Below, piece by piece: positions 35,205 to 43,681 of a stretch of DNA of 64,000 nt. The number at the start of each line of letters is the position of its first letter. Within the stretch, counting starts at the first letter, position 1. The DNA comes from Intestinibacter bartlettii (GTDB taxonomy: Bacteria > Bacillota > Clostridia > Peptostreptococcales > Peptostreptococcaceae), in assembly GCA_025148965.1 (NCBI GenBank), contig CP102273.1, forward strand, positions 496,001 through 560,000, given 5' to 3'. Position numbers and translations under genes: made by a program. The notes beneath the pieces were generated by a model, which made no database searches, was not told the origin of the DNA, and worked only from the letters and a program-made list of their open reading frames with translations.

Positions 35205-36881
35205 ATGGGATTCAAATCAGATATTGAAATAGCTCAAGAAGCTAAACCTCAAGATATTAGAGAAATAGCTAAAAAATTAGGATTAACTGAAGATGACTTA
35301 GAGTTATATGGTAAATATAAAGCTAAAGTTGACTACAACCTACTTAAAAAAGATAATGGTGGAAAAAAAGCTAAATTAATATTAACTACAGCTATCAACC
35401 CAACTCCAGCAGGAGAAGGTAAAACTACTACTACTATAGGTGTAGCTGACGGTTTACAAAAATTAGGTAAAAACGTATTAGTTGCATTAAGAGAACCTTC
35501 TCTAGGACCAGTATTCGGTGTTAAAGGTGGAGCAGCAGGTGGAGGATATGCACAAGTTGTTCCTATGGAAGATATAAACTTACACTTCACAGGTGACTTC
35601 CATGCAATAGGAGCTGCTAACAACTTACTAGCTGCAATGGTAGACAACCACATACACCAAGGAAACTCTTTAAGAATAGATCCTAAGAGAATAACTTGGA
35701 GAAGATGCGTAGACATGAACGATAGACAATTAAGAAATATCGTTGATGGTTTAGGTAAAAAAGGTGACGGTGCTGTAAGACAAGACGGATTTGACATAAC
35801 AGTTGCATCAGAAATAATGGCAGCATTCTGCTTAGCAGATGATATAGCTGACTTAAAAGTAAGATTAGGTAGAATAATAGTTGGATACAGCTATGAAGGT
35901 GAACCTGTAACAGCTAAACAATTAAATGCTAACGGAGCAATGGCAGCATTATTAAAAGATGCATTAAAACCAAACTTAGTACAAACATTAGAAGGAACTC
36001 CAGCATTTGTACATGGTGGACCATTCGCTAATATAGCACATGGTTGTAACTCAGTTATAGCAACAAGAATGGCTATGCACTTTGCAGACTATGTAGTAAC
36101 TGAAGGTGGATTCGGTGCTGACTTAGGTGCTGAAAAATTCTTAGACATTAAATGTAGAATGGCTAACTTAAAACCTGATGCAGTTATAATAGTTGCAACA
36201 GTTAGAGCATTAAAATACAATGGTGGCGTAGCTAAAGCTGACTTAAACGAAGAAAACTTAGAAGCATTAGAAAAAGGTATACCAAACTTATTAAAACACG
36301 TTGAAAATATAACTCAAGTTTACAAATTACCAGCAGTAGTTGCTATAAATGAATTCCCAACTGACACAGAAGCTGAAGTTGAATTAGTTAGAAAGAAATG
36401 CCAAGAATTAGGCGTTAACGTTGCTTTATCTCAAGTATGGGCTAAAGGTGGCGAAGGTGGTATAGAATTAGCTAAAGAAGTTATAAGATTATGTGATGAA
36501 CCAAATGACTTCCAATTCTGCTACCCAGATGAATATTCATTAAAAGAAAAAATAAACGCAATAGCAACTAAGATATATGGAGCTGACGGTGTAGATTACA
36601 CTCCAGAAGCAGAAAAAGAATTAGCTAACTTAGAAAAAATAGGATTCGGTAAAGTTCCTGTTTGTATGGCTAAAACTCAATATTCATTAACTGATGACCA
36701 AACTAAATTAGGTAGACCAACTGGATTTAGAATAACAGTTAGACAAGTTACAATATCTGCAGGTGCAGGATTCGTAGTTGCATTAACTGGTGAAATAATG
36801 AAGATGCCAGGACTTCCAAAAGTTCCAGCAGCAGAAAAAATTGATGTTGATGAAAATGGAGTAATATCTGGATTATTCTAG
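35205..36881 (+). CDS. fhs: formate-tetrahydrofolate ligase
   Basis: 558 residues; ATP-dependent formation of 10-formyl-THF, central to one-carbon flow and to the Wood-Ljungdahl methyl branch in anaerobes. The ATP loop is [13 protein letters not shown] near residue 60, followed by [19 protein letters not shown], both signatures of the family. Length is typical. The second of two nearby ATG codons is chosen, because GGGAGG abuts the first and lies nine bases from the second. The upstream 0.7 kb is unusually structured. Nucleotide codon bias is strong (many TTA, AAA, GGA), as for a highly expressed gene. Confidence 0.97.
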   Translation: MGFKSDIEIAQEAKPQDIREIAKKLGLTEDDLELYGKYKAKVDYNLLKKDNGGKKAKLILTTAINPTPAGEGKTTTTIGVADGLQKLGKNVLVALREPSLGPVFGVKGGAAGGGYAQVVPMEDINLHFTGDFHAIGAANNLLAAMVDNHIHQGNSLRIDPKRITWRRCVDMNDRQLRNIVDGLGKKGDGAVRQDGFDITVASEIMAAFCLADDIADLKVRLGRIIVGYSYEGEPVTAKQLNANGAMAALLKDALKPNLVQTLEGTPAFVHGGPFANIAHGCNSVIATRMAMHFADYVVTEGGFGADLGAEKFLDIKCRMANLKPDAVIIVATVRALKYNGGVAKADLNEENLEALEKGIPNLLKHVENITQVYKLPAVVAINEFPTDTEAEVELVRKKCQELGVNVALSQVWAKGGEGGIELAKEVIRLCDEPNDFQFCYPDEYSLKEKINAIATKIYGADGVDYTPEAEKELANLEKIGFGKVPVCMAKTQYSLTDDQTKLGRPTGFRITVRQVTISAGAGFVVALTGEIMKMPGLPKVPAAEKIDVDENGVISGLF

Positions 36882-37000
36882 ATTTAAATTGCTAACAATT
36901 GAATATTTATATAGATATAATCAAATGAAGTAAATGGGAGAGTTAATGAGAATACATAACTAATATAAGTAAAGAATAGAAATTCATTGATTATAAAAGA

Positions 37001-37053
37001 AAAAGAAGTGTTGAAAAATAAAGTTAAATTTTATTTTGTAGCACTTCTTTTTT
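37001..37053. terminator. bidirectional terminator between fhs and the lipoprotein gene
   Basis: AAAAGAAGTG / CACTTCTTTT outer stem with a long imperfect inner region; T-runs follow on both strands. Confidence 0.8.
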
Positions 37054-37102
37054 ATAATGCATAGGAAATTATATATTTAAGAGTTTTTGGAATAAAAAAA
37101 TC

Positions 37103-37972
37103 TTACATAAGCTTGTCATTTTCCATTACTACAGGTTCATAAGCTTGACTTTCTCCTGTAATACTAGTCTTAAGTCTATCGACCATGTATGATTTTAACT
37201 CTTCTTTATTTTTGAATTTTGTTATTTGGTAAGGTAATTCAAAACCATATTTTTCTATAAATATAACACCATCTTTAGTGTTTATGGCAACCCCAGTATG
37301 ACCTACAAATAAAGCATTATTTTCTTCATCTGGAACATAACCATTTATTATAGAAATATTCTCATCTGATTTAAATGATATTTTTCTATTTTTAAATTCT
37401 TTAGCAATTTCATCAGCAGATTTTTTTACATCATTAAAATCACTTACCTTGATATTTGAGAAGAAATTGAAGAATTTATTCATATCTTCTTTACTAAATT
37501 TTGCATCAGGATTATCTCTTAATGTTGCATAATCCATTTCTAAGTTAGTATTATCTATTTTATCGTAATCTAAAGAAGAATTTGAAGTTATGAATTTATT
37601 AAATAATCTAAAAGCAGTTATCCTACAATTTTGATCCGTAAAATTAGGGTTATTTTCTATCCATTTATCAGAAAGATCATATAAATTATATGGAACTTGC
37701 ATTTTAGATAATCGCTCATTTTCATTTAAAAGTTCTACACCTTCAACACTTTTATAATAGTGTTGAACTGATTGCATAAACATAGAAATATCTTTTTTAT
37801 CGATATTATTTTTACTTAAAAAATCAGATACTTTCTTTTGAGTATCTTCATCACTCATAGTTGAATACTTCATATTTTCAGAAGTTAAAGGGTCTTCTTT
37901 TTTTATTTGAGAAGTACACCCACCCAATAATAATGTTGTAAGCAATATGCCCACGATTAATGTTTTTTTCAT
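37103..37972 (-). CDS. DUF4300-like lipoprotein
   Basis: 289 residues. The N-terminus is a lipoprotein signal (MKKTLIVGILLTTLLLGGC) with the lipobox LGGC, so Cys19 is the anchor and the protein sits on the outer face of the membrane. The mature part is soluble and alpha/beta. The block NALFVGHTGVAINTKDGVIFIEK near residue 225 fits what I recall of DUF4300 lipoproteins in Firmicutes; function unknown. The start follows AGGGAGAT. It is monocistronic. Confidence 0.72.
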   Translation of the reverse strand: MKKTLIVGILLTTLLLGGCTSQIKKEDPLTSENMKYSTMSDEDTQKKVSDFLSKNNIDKKDISMFMQSVQHYYKSVEGVELLNENERLSKMQVPYNLYDLSDKWIENNPNFTDQNCRITAFRLFNKFITSNSSLDYDKIDNTNLEMDYATLRDNPDAKFSKEDMNKFFNFFSNIKVSDFNDVKKSADEIAKEFKNRKISFKSDENISIINGYVPDEENNALFVGHTGVAINTKDGVIFIEKYGFELPYQITKFKNKEELKSYMVDRLKTSITGESQAYEPVVMENDKLM

Positions 37973-38088
37973 AAAACTATCTCCCTTAATTTTATTTTTA
38001 AAATATTATATCATGATTTATAATTGCATAAAATAAATAAAATACAAAAGGAATATAATTTATTGTAAGTTAATTAGTGGAAATATAA

Positions 38089-38880
38089 TTAAGAATGATT
38101 TTTAATTATATTAACTAAAAGCATGATAGTTAGGATTATGAATCCTATTGAAAATACTAATATTAAGTAAATAATTTGTTTTTCATTTTGAAGGATAAAG
38201 ATACCAACTAGTAGAATTATAATTGCAACTGAATCGTATTTTTGTATTAATAATTTAATTTTAAAAGAAGATAATCCAGGATACTTAACTATATTACCTT
38301 CTTTTAAAGATTTTTTAGCACTTAATTTCCAAAGTAAATCCTCTAAAAAATTCAAACAAAAAAAGAATGTAATACTACTATAAAAAATTGTCATGCATAG
38401 TTTTCCATAAGAATAAGACTCTATAGTAGGATTATTTTTTCCCCAAGTCATTGCTAAAAAGAAAAATGATAGCATTTGAATAAGATACCCCGAATTAATT
38501 TTTAATAATGAATCTAATTTTAAAGAGTCATCAGTTTGTATATCAACTACATTTATATCTTCTGTGCAGAATATCTGATATTCTGAGTCTTCAACAATAT
38601 GTTTCCATCCTGATGATTCACATATCTCAATATATTCATTAAATAATAATTCATAATTTTGTAGTGATGTATCAGGGCATGTATCTGATAACCTTGGAAT
38701 ATCCACCGCAAATCTCAGATTTTTAGGCTCACACCTTTTAAATTTAAAAATATTAAATATCCAAATTTCATCTAACATCCATCCTTTAGCCGCCATTTCA
38801 GATAGATATAATTCTAAAGCATGACAATCCCTAGCCTCAAAGGGTATTTCTTTTAATAATATATTTTTGCTAATTCTCAT
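38089..38880 (-). CDS. DUF2812 membrane protein paired with PadR
   Basis: 263 residues. The first 100 form a soluble DUF2812 domain (CHALELYLSEMAAKGWMLDE, then EYIEICESSGWKHI). About four membrane helices lie between 135 and 260. DUF2812 proteins are commonly encoded next to a PadR repressor and are thought to act in envelope or drug stress; the mechanism is unknown. The padR gene is 105 bases upstream on the same strand, so the pair is one operon. The start follows AAGGGGAGA. Confidence 0.82.
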   Translation of the reverse strand: MRISKNILLKEIPFEARDCHALELYLSEMAAKGWMLDEIWIFNIFKFKRCEPKNLRFAVDIPRLSDTCPDTSLQNYELLFNEYIEICESSGWKHIVEDSEYQIFCTEDINVVDIQTDDSLKLDSLLKINSGYLIQMLSFFFLAMTWGKNNPTIESYSYGKLCMTIFYSSITFFFCLNFLEDLLWKLSAKKSLKEGNIVKYPGLSSFKIKLLIQKYDSVAIIILLVGIFILQNEKQIIYLILVFSIGFIILTIMLLVNIIKNHS

Positions 38881-38985
38881 AATGTTCTCCCCTTTATAAG
38901 TAAATTAAAGTTAGTTTATTTTATCTATTGATACAACATTTTCCCTTATTACTTCTGCAATATAAATTAAGTTTGAAATATAAAA

Positions 38986-39297
38986 TTATCTGCTTAAAAA
39001 GTCTTTGCCGTCATTTACCATAAGTAAAAGTCTGTTGTATTCTTCTTTTAAAATATTGATGCCGTCTTCTGCTATTATGTAACTTATTTTTCTGCCTTCA
39101 ACAGAAGTTTCTTTTATTAGTCCAGCTTGTTGAAATTTTCTAAGTAGAGTATATAAGGTTCCAGGCCCTACACGAATTCTTCCATTTGAAATTGTTTCAA
39201 CTTTTTTCATTATATCGACTCCACAACATTCTTCTGTTAAAGAAAGAAGAACATAATACATTGGCTCAGATAATGTTTGAAACTGCTTTCTAGCCAT
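38986..39297 (-). CDS. PadR-family transcriptional repressor
   Basis: 103 residues. A winged helix (PMYYVLLSLTEECCGVDIMKK, then GPGTLYTLLRKFQQAGLI) is followed by a short C-terminal helix, the compact PadR form. Such proteins repress their own operon until a drug or phenolic binds. The start follows AAAGGAGG. Two palindromes directly upstream, overlapping the promoter, are almost surely its operators, and the DUF2812 gene is the downstream target. Confidence 0.92.
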   Translation of the reverse strand: MARKQFQTLSEPMYYVLLSLTEECCGVDIMKKVETISNGRIRVGPGTLYTLLRKFQQAGLIKETSVEGRKISYIIAEDGINILKEEYNRLLLMVNDGKDFLSR

Positions 39298-39319
39298 TTT
39301 TGCCTCCTTTTTCGATTAT

Positions 39320-39371
39320 AATATCGAGTATCGATATTTATAGTTAAAGTGTAATATCGATACTCGATATT
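39320..39371 (-). promoter_or_regulatory. paired PadR operators over the padR promoter
   Basis: AATATCGA-N3-TCGATATT occurs twice (39320-39338 and 39353-39371), each a perfect 8-bp palindrome. The two 19-mers are also exact reverse complements of each other. On the minus strand TTGACA (39375-39370) and TACACT 17 bp on flank one copy, so bound repressor would block RNA polymerase. Confidence 0.88.
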
Positions 39372-39440
39372 GTCAATAAAAACCAAAAATAAATATGATT
39401 ACAGGTTTGTTACATAAATAATTTCAAGATATATTAATTA

Positions 39441-39484
39441 AAAAAATGAGCAGAAATAAAGTTTTTTATATCTACTCATTTTGA
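39441..39484 (-). terminator. terminator downstream of the M20 peptidase gene (minus strand)
   Basis: AAAATGAGCAGA pairs with TCTACTCATTTT; a T-run follows on the minus strand. Confidence 0.7.
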
Positions 39485-39579
39485 AATTTATTATTTAACA
39501 GTACTTACTATATTTCATTGTACTATGATTTAATTAAATTATAATACAATGAAGGTAGCAAAATTAACAAATTGAGATA

Positions 39580-40632
39580 TTAATATAATAAAGTTTTAAG
39601 TGTTTGTAATAATATATTGTACGATAATATTAAAGATTTAAAACTTATATATTCGTTATTCCCATGGATTCCAGAAATATTATTTTTTATATCAAGAGGG
39701 AAGAAGCCGATAGTGGCAATTCCTCTTTGTCTAAAAAATCTATTATCACTATATCCTGGAGTTATAATTGGGAGCAATTTATATTTTTTATTTATATTAT
39801 TTAATTTATTTTCTATAATATTAAATAGTTTTTTATTATAATCCAAAATCATATCCACTTCTTTATTTTCTAGAATAATATCTATATTTTCGTAAAAACA
39901 TTCTTGGGCAATTTTTCTCTTATTTTGTAGATGTCTATAATTATAGAAATTTAATGTATTTTGATTATAGTAACCGAGTTCTATAGCTTTATTAAAGATC
40001 TCATTGATTTTATTTTCTGTATAATTTATGGACGTATTTTTTATTTGACTATTTTCATTTATATAAACTTCTTCGGTTTGAATAGTAAAATAAATATCTT
40101 CACCAAGAGGGATAGGATAACCTCCACCTTCACCAAAAACAAGTTTAATACTATTTGAAACAGTTTTATTATTTAAAAGCCATTTAGCACCAAATTTTCC
40201 ATTGCCTTCTTCATCGCAAGAACATATAAAAATTAGCGTATTTTTTAATTCTTTGCCATTACAATTGTTTAGATAAAAATACTTCATAATATCCATCCAA
40301 ATTGCCACTAATCCCTTACAGTCAAGTGTTCCCCTTCCAACTATACAGTTATTGACTAAAGTTGCTTTCTGTGGTTGAAAGAGCCAATTTTCTGCATTAT
40401 AATTTGCAGTATCTATATGACTGTGAAGTATAATCGCATCGTCACTTTTTCCCTTTATAGTAGCTATAATGTTTCCTTTGCCTGAAACTGGTTCATAAAC
40501 CTTATTTTCTATACCTATTTTATCGAATACTTCTTTTATATATAAAATGCCTTCAATTTCATTATTAGAATTTATTGTAGTATCTATATTAATTAGATTG
40601 CATAGATAATCTACTGTGGTTTGGTGTATCAT
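39580..40632 (-). CDS. M20-family metallopeptidase with an unusual lid region
   Basis: 350 residues. The metal-site motifs of M20 peptidases are present: ILHSHIDTA near residue 70, GRGTLDCKG near 100, CDEEGNG near 139 and a late GIHGNNEYIS His. The segment between about 180 and 285 is Asn/Ile/Tyr-rich and does not look like the normal dimerisation domain, so it may be a specialised lid. The ATG lies inside the end of the ATPase gene (44-base overlap) with only a weak ribosome site, so translation is probably coupled. Its presence in a metal-export operon suggests a metal-dependent or metal-related role (inference). Confidence 0.8.
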   Translation of the reverse strand: MIHQTTVDYLCNLINIDTTINSNNEIEGILYIKEVFDKIGIENKVYEPVSGKGNIIATIKGKSDDAIILHSHIDTANYNAENWLFQPQKATLVNNCIVGRGTLDCKGLVAIWMDIMKYFYLNNCNGKELKNTLIFICSCDEEGNGKFGAKWLLNNKTVSNSIKLVFGEGGGYPIPLGEDIYFTIQTEEVYINENSQIKNTSINYTENKINEIFNKAIELGYYNQNTLNFYNYRHLQNKRKIAQECFYENIDIILENKEVDMILDYNKKLFNIIENKLNNINKKYKLLPIITPGYSDNRFFRQRGIATIGFFPLDIKNNISGIHGNNEYISFKSLILSYNILLQTLKTLLY

Positions 40633-42532
40633 TTTTATATTTATAGCCTAACATTCTAGAAGAATTTAATACTACAAAAATTGAAGAGGCATTGTGTATA
40701 ATTGCAGCAGCGATAGGATTTAAAAATCCTAATCCAGATAGAAGTATTCCAATTATATTTACACAAACTGCAAATATCCAAATATTTTGTTTTATAATAG
40801 AGTAAGTTTTTTTGCTTAGAGCAATTGTTTCACATAAGAAGTCAATTCTATCAGACATAAGTGTGATATCTGATGCATCTGATGCTATATCTGTTCCCGC
40901 CATACCCATCGCAATTCCGACATTGGCTAATGTAAGGGCAGGGGCATCATTAATTCCGTCACCAATCATTGCGACAACTTTTCCTTCTGATTGAAGTTCT
41001 TTGATATAGTCCAATTTTTCTTGTGGAAGTAAATTAGATTTAAAATGTTTTATTCCAACTTCATCACAAATGGCTTGGGCAGTGTATTTATTATCACCAG
41101 TAAGCATTACAAAATCTTCTATGCCAAGTGTTTTTAATTCATCTAAAGTATCTTTAATATATGGCCTTACAGTATCAGCAACAGATATACAACCTAGTAT
41201 ATTACCATTTGAAACGACTAATAAAGCAGTTCGACCTAGCTTTTCTTCATGATCTAAAAAATTATAAATTTGTTTTTTAGAAAGAGATTTTATATTATTA
41301 TTTTTAGAGTCAAAAATATCAAAATTTAAATCATCTAAAACTTTTCTATTTGAAACTTCATATGAATTATCATTTATTTTTACATTGACACCACGCCCAA
41401 ATAACATATTAAATTCGCCATTTGGAATTTTGTCTAAATCTATTTTTTGTTTTTCAACTAAATATTTTATAATTGATTTTCCAATAGGGTGGCCAGAGTT
41501 TTTTTCTACAATTGCCAATGTATTAAAAAATTCATTTCTTTTTGATTCATCACATATTAAAACATCGATAACTTCAGGAGTTCCTTTAGTTATGGTTCCT
41601 GTTTTATCAAAGCAAATAGTTGTGACTTTTGCTAATTCCTCGATAACTACGCCACCTTTTATCAATACGCCTTTTTTTGCAGCATTTCCGACACTAGCGA
41701 CTACGGCTGTTGGGGTTGCCAAAACTAATGCACAAGGGCAAGCTATTACCAAGATTGACATTACACGCATAATATCTTTAGTAAGCAGAGCAGTTATTAC
41801 ACATACTAAAAGTATAGTTGGAAGAAAAAATTCTGCAAATTTATCAGCAGTTTTTTGAACGTTTCCTTTGTTTTCTTGAGCATTTTTTACGGTTTTTATA
41901 ATTTGACCAAGTATAGTTTCGTTTCCTATTTTCTCTGTAAGAATTTCGATTACACCATTTTCATTTAAAGTTCCTACAAATACTTTATCATTTTTAGTTT
42001 TATCAACTGGCATGGATTCACCAGTTATAGCAGCTTCATTTATTGTTGATTGACCATTTTGAATAATTCCATCAACAGGTATTTTTTCACCAGCTATAAC
42101 TTGGATTATATCTCCAGGTCTGACTTCGCGGATTGAAACTTGTTCAAATTTATTTCCAATTTTCTTTCTGCATTTATGTGGGACTAATTGAATTAGAGAG
42201 CGGACTGCATTTTGTGTTTTTTTCATAGTTAAATTTTCTAAGAATTCGCCAAAAATCATCATAAATGAAACAATAGAACCAGATAGATATTCGCCAACAT
42301 AAGTAGTGCCTATAAGTGCTAATACAACTAACATACCAGCAGTGATTTTTCTTTTTTTGATAGTTGCCAAAACTGTAGATTTAATTACTATAAATCCACC
42401 AATTGTAAGTGGGATAAGTTCAAACTTAAATGGTATTTTTATAAAAAAGTGAAAAATAATCGCTAGTATATTTAATACTAATAAAATAGAAGGAAGGATA
42501 TATATCTTATTTTTATTTATAAAATCATTCAT
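40589..42532 (-). CDS. P1B-type heavy-metal ATPase without N-terminal HMA domain
   Basis: 647 residues from an ATG six bases after GAGGTG. It has about eight membrane helices. The ion-site motif is IACPCALVLATPT (CPC), phosphorylation DKTGTITKG, and P1B histidine motif SGHPIGKS; the hinge is GDGINDAPAL. It exports a transition metal from the cytosol using ATP. There is no N-terminal metal-binding domain. Instead the preceding small gene encodes a His-rich protein that may deliver metal. The CsoR-type regulator with a His-rich tail, plus the His-rich partner, favours Ni, Co or Zn over Cd, but specificity is not certain. Confidence 0.9.
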   Translation of the reverse strand: MNDFINKNKIYILPSILLVLNILAIIFHFFIKIPFKFELIPLTIGGFIVIKSTVLATIKKRKITAGMLVVLALIGTTYVGEYLSGSIVSFMMIFGEFLENLTMKKTQNAVRSLIQLVPHKCRKKIGNKFEQVSIREVRPGDIIQVIAGEKIPVDGIIQNGQSTINEAAITGESMPVDKTKNDKVFVGTLNENGVIEILTEKIGNETILGQIIKTVKNAQENKGNVQKTADKFAEFFLPTILLVCVITALLTKDIMRVMSILVIACPCALVLATPTAVVASVGNAAKKGVLIKGGVVIEELAKVTTICFDKTGTITKGTPEVIDVLICDESKRNEFFNTLAIVEKNSGHPIGKSIIKYLVEKQKIDLDKIPNGEFNMLFGRGVNVKINDNSYEVSNRKVLDDLNFDIFDSKNNNIKSLSKKQIYNFLDHEEKLGRTALLVVSNGNILGCISVADTVRPYIKDTLDELKTLGIEDFVMLTGDNKYTAQAICDEVGIKHFKSNLLPQEKLDYIKELQSEGKVVAMIGDGINDAPALTLANVGIAMGMAGTDIASDASDITLMSDRIDFLCETIALSKKTYSIIKQNIWIFAVCVNIIGILLSGLGFLNPIAAAIIHNASSIFVVLNSSRMLGYKYKNDTPNHSRLSMQSN

Positions 42533-42575
42533 ATTTTGCACCTCATTTTCTAAAATTTAAAATACTAATTTAAAA

Positions 42576-42598
42576 CCTGAGAGAAAAATTCTCTCAGG
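42576..42598 (-). terminator. intercistronic hairpin between the His-rich gene and the ATPase gene
   Basis: CCTGAGAGAA-AAA-TTCTCTCAGG, perfect 10-bp stem; on the minus strand TTTTAAATT follows. A partial terminator here would give more His-rich protein than ATPase. Confidence 0.7.
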
Positions 42599-42612
42599 CA
42601 GATATCGTGATG

Positions 42613-42822
42613 TTATTTATCAGATTTTTTCTTATTAAATAAACTAAATTTTTTCTTGTGGTGATGTTCGGAGTTGTCATGTTTATCTTCGTGGTCATGG
42701 TGTTCGTGATTATGATTGTGCTCGTGGTTGTGATTATGTCCATGATTATGGTCTTCACTTATTCCAAATAAATCGTCCATATCTTCTATATCATCAAATA
42801 TTCCATGGTGACCTTCATGCAT
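42613..42822 (-). CDS. small His-rich putative metal-binding protein
   Basis: 69 residues with about 22 histidines, mostly as HNHGHNHNHE-type runs in residues 24-55, and a basic C-terminus (KKKFSLFNKKKSDK). The N-terminal third is acidic (FDDIEDMDDLFG). Such proteins bind Ni, Zn, Co or Cu and act as metal buffers or chaperones. The start follows AAAGGAGGT. It is first in the operon, under the G-tract operator at 42843, ahead of the P1B ATPase. Confidence 0.82.
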   Translation of the reverse strand: MHEGHHGIFDDIEDMDDLFGISEDHNHGHNHNHEHNHNHEHHDHEDKHDNSEHHHKKKFSLFNKKKSDK

Positions 42823-42837
42823 TTTTATTACCTCCTT

Positions 42838-42871
42838 TATATCCCCTATGGGGGGTTATTAATTATATTAT
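42838..42871. promoter_or_regulatory. CsoR/RcnR-type G-tract operator in a divergent promoter region
   Basis: ATCCCC-TAT-GGGGGGTTAT at 42842-42858 matches the inverted C/G-tract operators of the CsoR family. On the minus strand TATAAT lies at its upstream edge and the His-rich gene's ribosome site at its other side. The divergent gene encodes a CsoR-family protein. Confidence 0.8.
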
Positions 42872-42973
42872 AGGATTGCTGGAAATATATGTCAATTAAT
42901 TATATAAATTTGGTTAAAAAATAATATATAAGTTATAATTTATACATGATGATTAAGATTAGGAGGGGTTTTG

Positions 42974-43303
42974 ATGGGTACAAATAAAGAAGAATATAAA
43001 CATGAACATTCTCATTCAAATCATAAACATTCGGATGAGGATTATAAAAAATTGATAAATAGGATGTCTAGAATAATCGGACATGCTAATTCTGTAAAAA
43101 CTATGATAGAGGAGCATAGAGACTGTACAGAAATTTTAATACAGATATCGGCGGTAAAATCTGCATTAAATAACTTAGGCAAAAAAATATTGGAAGACCA
43201 TATAAACAAATGTATTGTAGATGTAGTTGGGGAAGAACAATTAGAAGAAAAACAAAAATTATTAGAAGATTTAAATGATGCGATTGATAAATTTGTAAGA
43301 TAA
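42974..43303 (+). CDS. CsoR/RcnR-family metal-sensing repressor
   Basis: 109 residues from the ATG after AGGAGGGG. A His-rich N-terminal extension (HEHSHSNHKHS) precedes the four-helix DUF156 fold. Sensor ligands are visible: Cys in HRDCTEIL, then His and Cys in EDHINKC (C, H, C). With an N-terminal His this would be a His-Cys-His-Cys site, as in nickel or cobalt sensors of the InrS/RcnR type rather than the Cys-His-Cys copper site of CsoR; which metal it senses is therefore open. It is divergent from the exporter operon and should release the shared operator when metal binds. Confidence 0.87.
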   Translation: MGTNKEEYKHEHSHSNHKHSDEDYKKLINRMSRIIGHANSVKTMIEEHRDCTEILIQISAVKSALNNLGKKILEDHINKCIVDVVGEEQLEEKQKLLEDLNDAIDKFVR

Positions 43304-43454
43304 AAAATCATAATATGCCACTTAAAAAAATAGAAAAAAATTTTTGAGGCACTAAAAATTCTGAAAAATATCTACACATAAGTAGGGGCAAAGCATCGGC
43401 GAGAAGTATATCATTATTGGAAAATTATATCTATTCATTTTTGATTAAACTAAC

Positions 43455-43509
43455 TTGATTGCCCACAATATATGGTGTAAAATAAATCAGTCGGCACTAT
43501 ATATAGTGC
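43455..43509 (+). promoter_or_regulatory. nrdDG promoter with two NrdR boxes
   Basis: TTGATT (43455-43460), 17 bp, TAAAAT (43478-43483). Box 1, CCACAATATATGGTGT (43463-43478), fills the spacer; box 2, GCACTATATATAGTGC (43494-43509), lies at the start of transcription. Both fit the NrdR box pattern ACAC-A/T-ATATAT-A/T-GTGT, and they are 31 bp apart (three helical turns), the usual NrdR arrangement. An ATAAATCAGT / ACTGATTTAT repeat (43482-43491, 43517-43526) encloses box 2. Confidence 0.9.
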
Positions 43510-43681
43510 TAAGAAAACTGATTTATACATAAATATTAAACATTTATCACTTAAAGAAATAAAGCAATTATATTGATTTTATAAATAAATTATCAGTACG
43601 AATAAAATATAAAATAACTTAAGAAAGAGTAAAGAAGATTTCAGTTAAAAGAATAAAATTATAGATAAAAAGGAGATAATG

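Noticed and set aside
43316-43353. Terminator after the CsoR-family gene
   Set aside because: GCCACTT and GAGGC arms pair poorly and there is no T-run, so I did not call it.
43375-43410. Cyclic-di-GMP riboswitch-like GGGGCAAAGCATCGG
   Set aside because: Only a short resemblance to the GCAAAGCC part; the other conserved blocks and pairing are missing.
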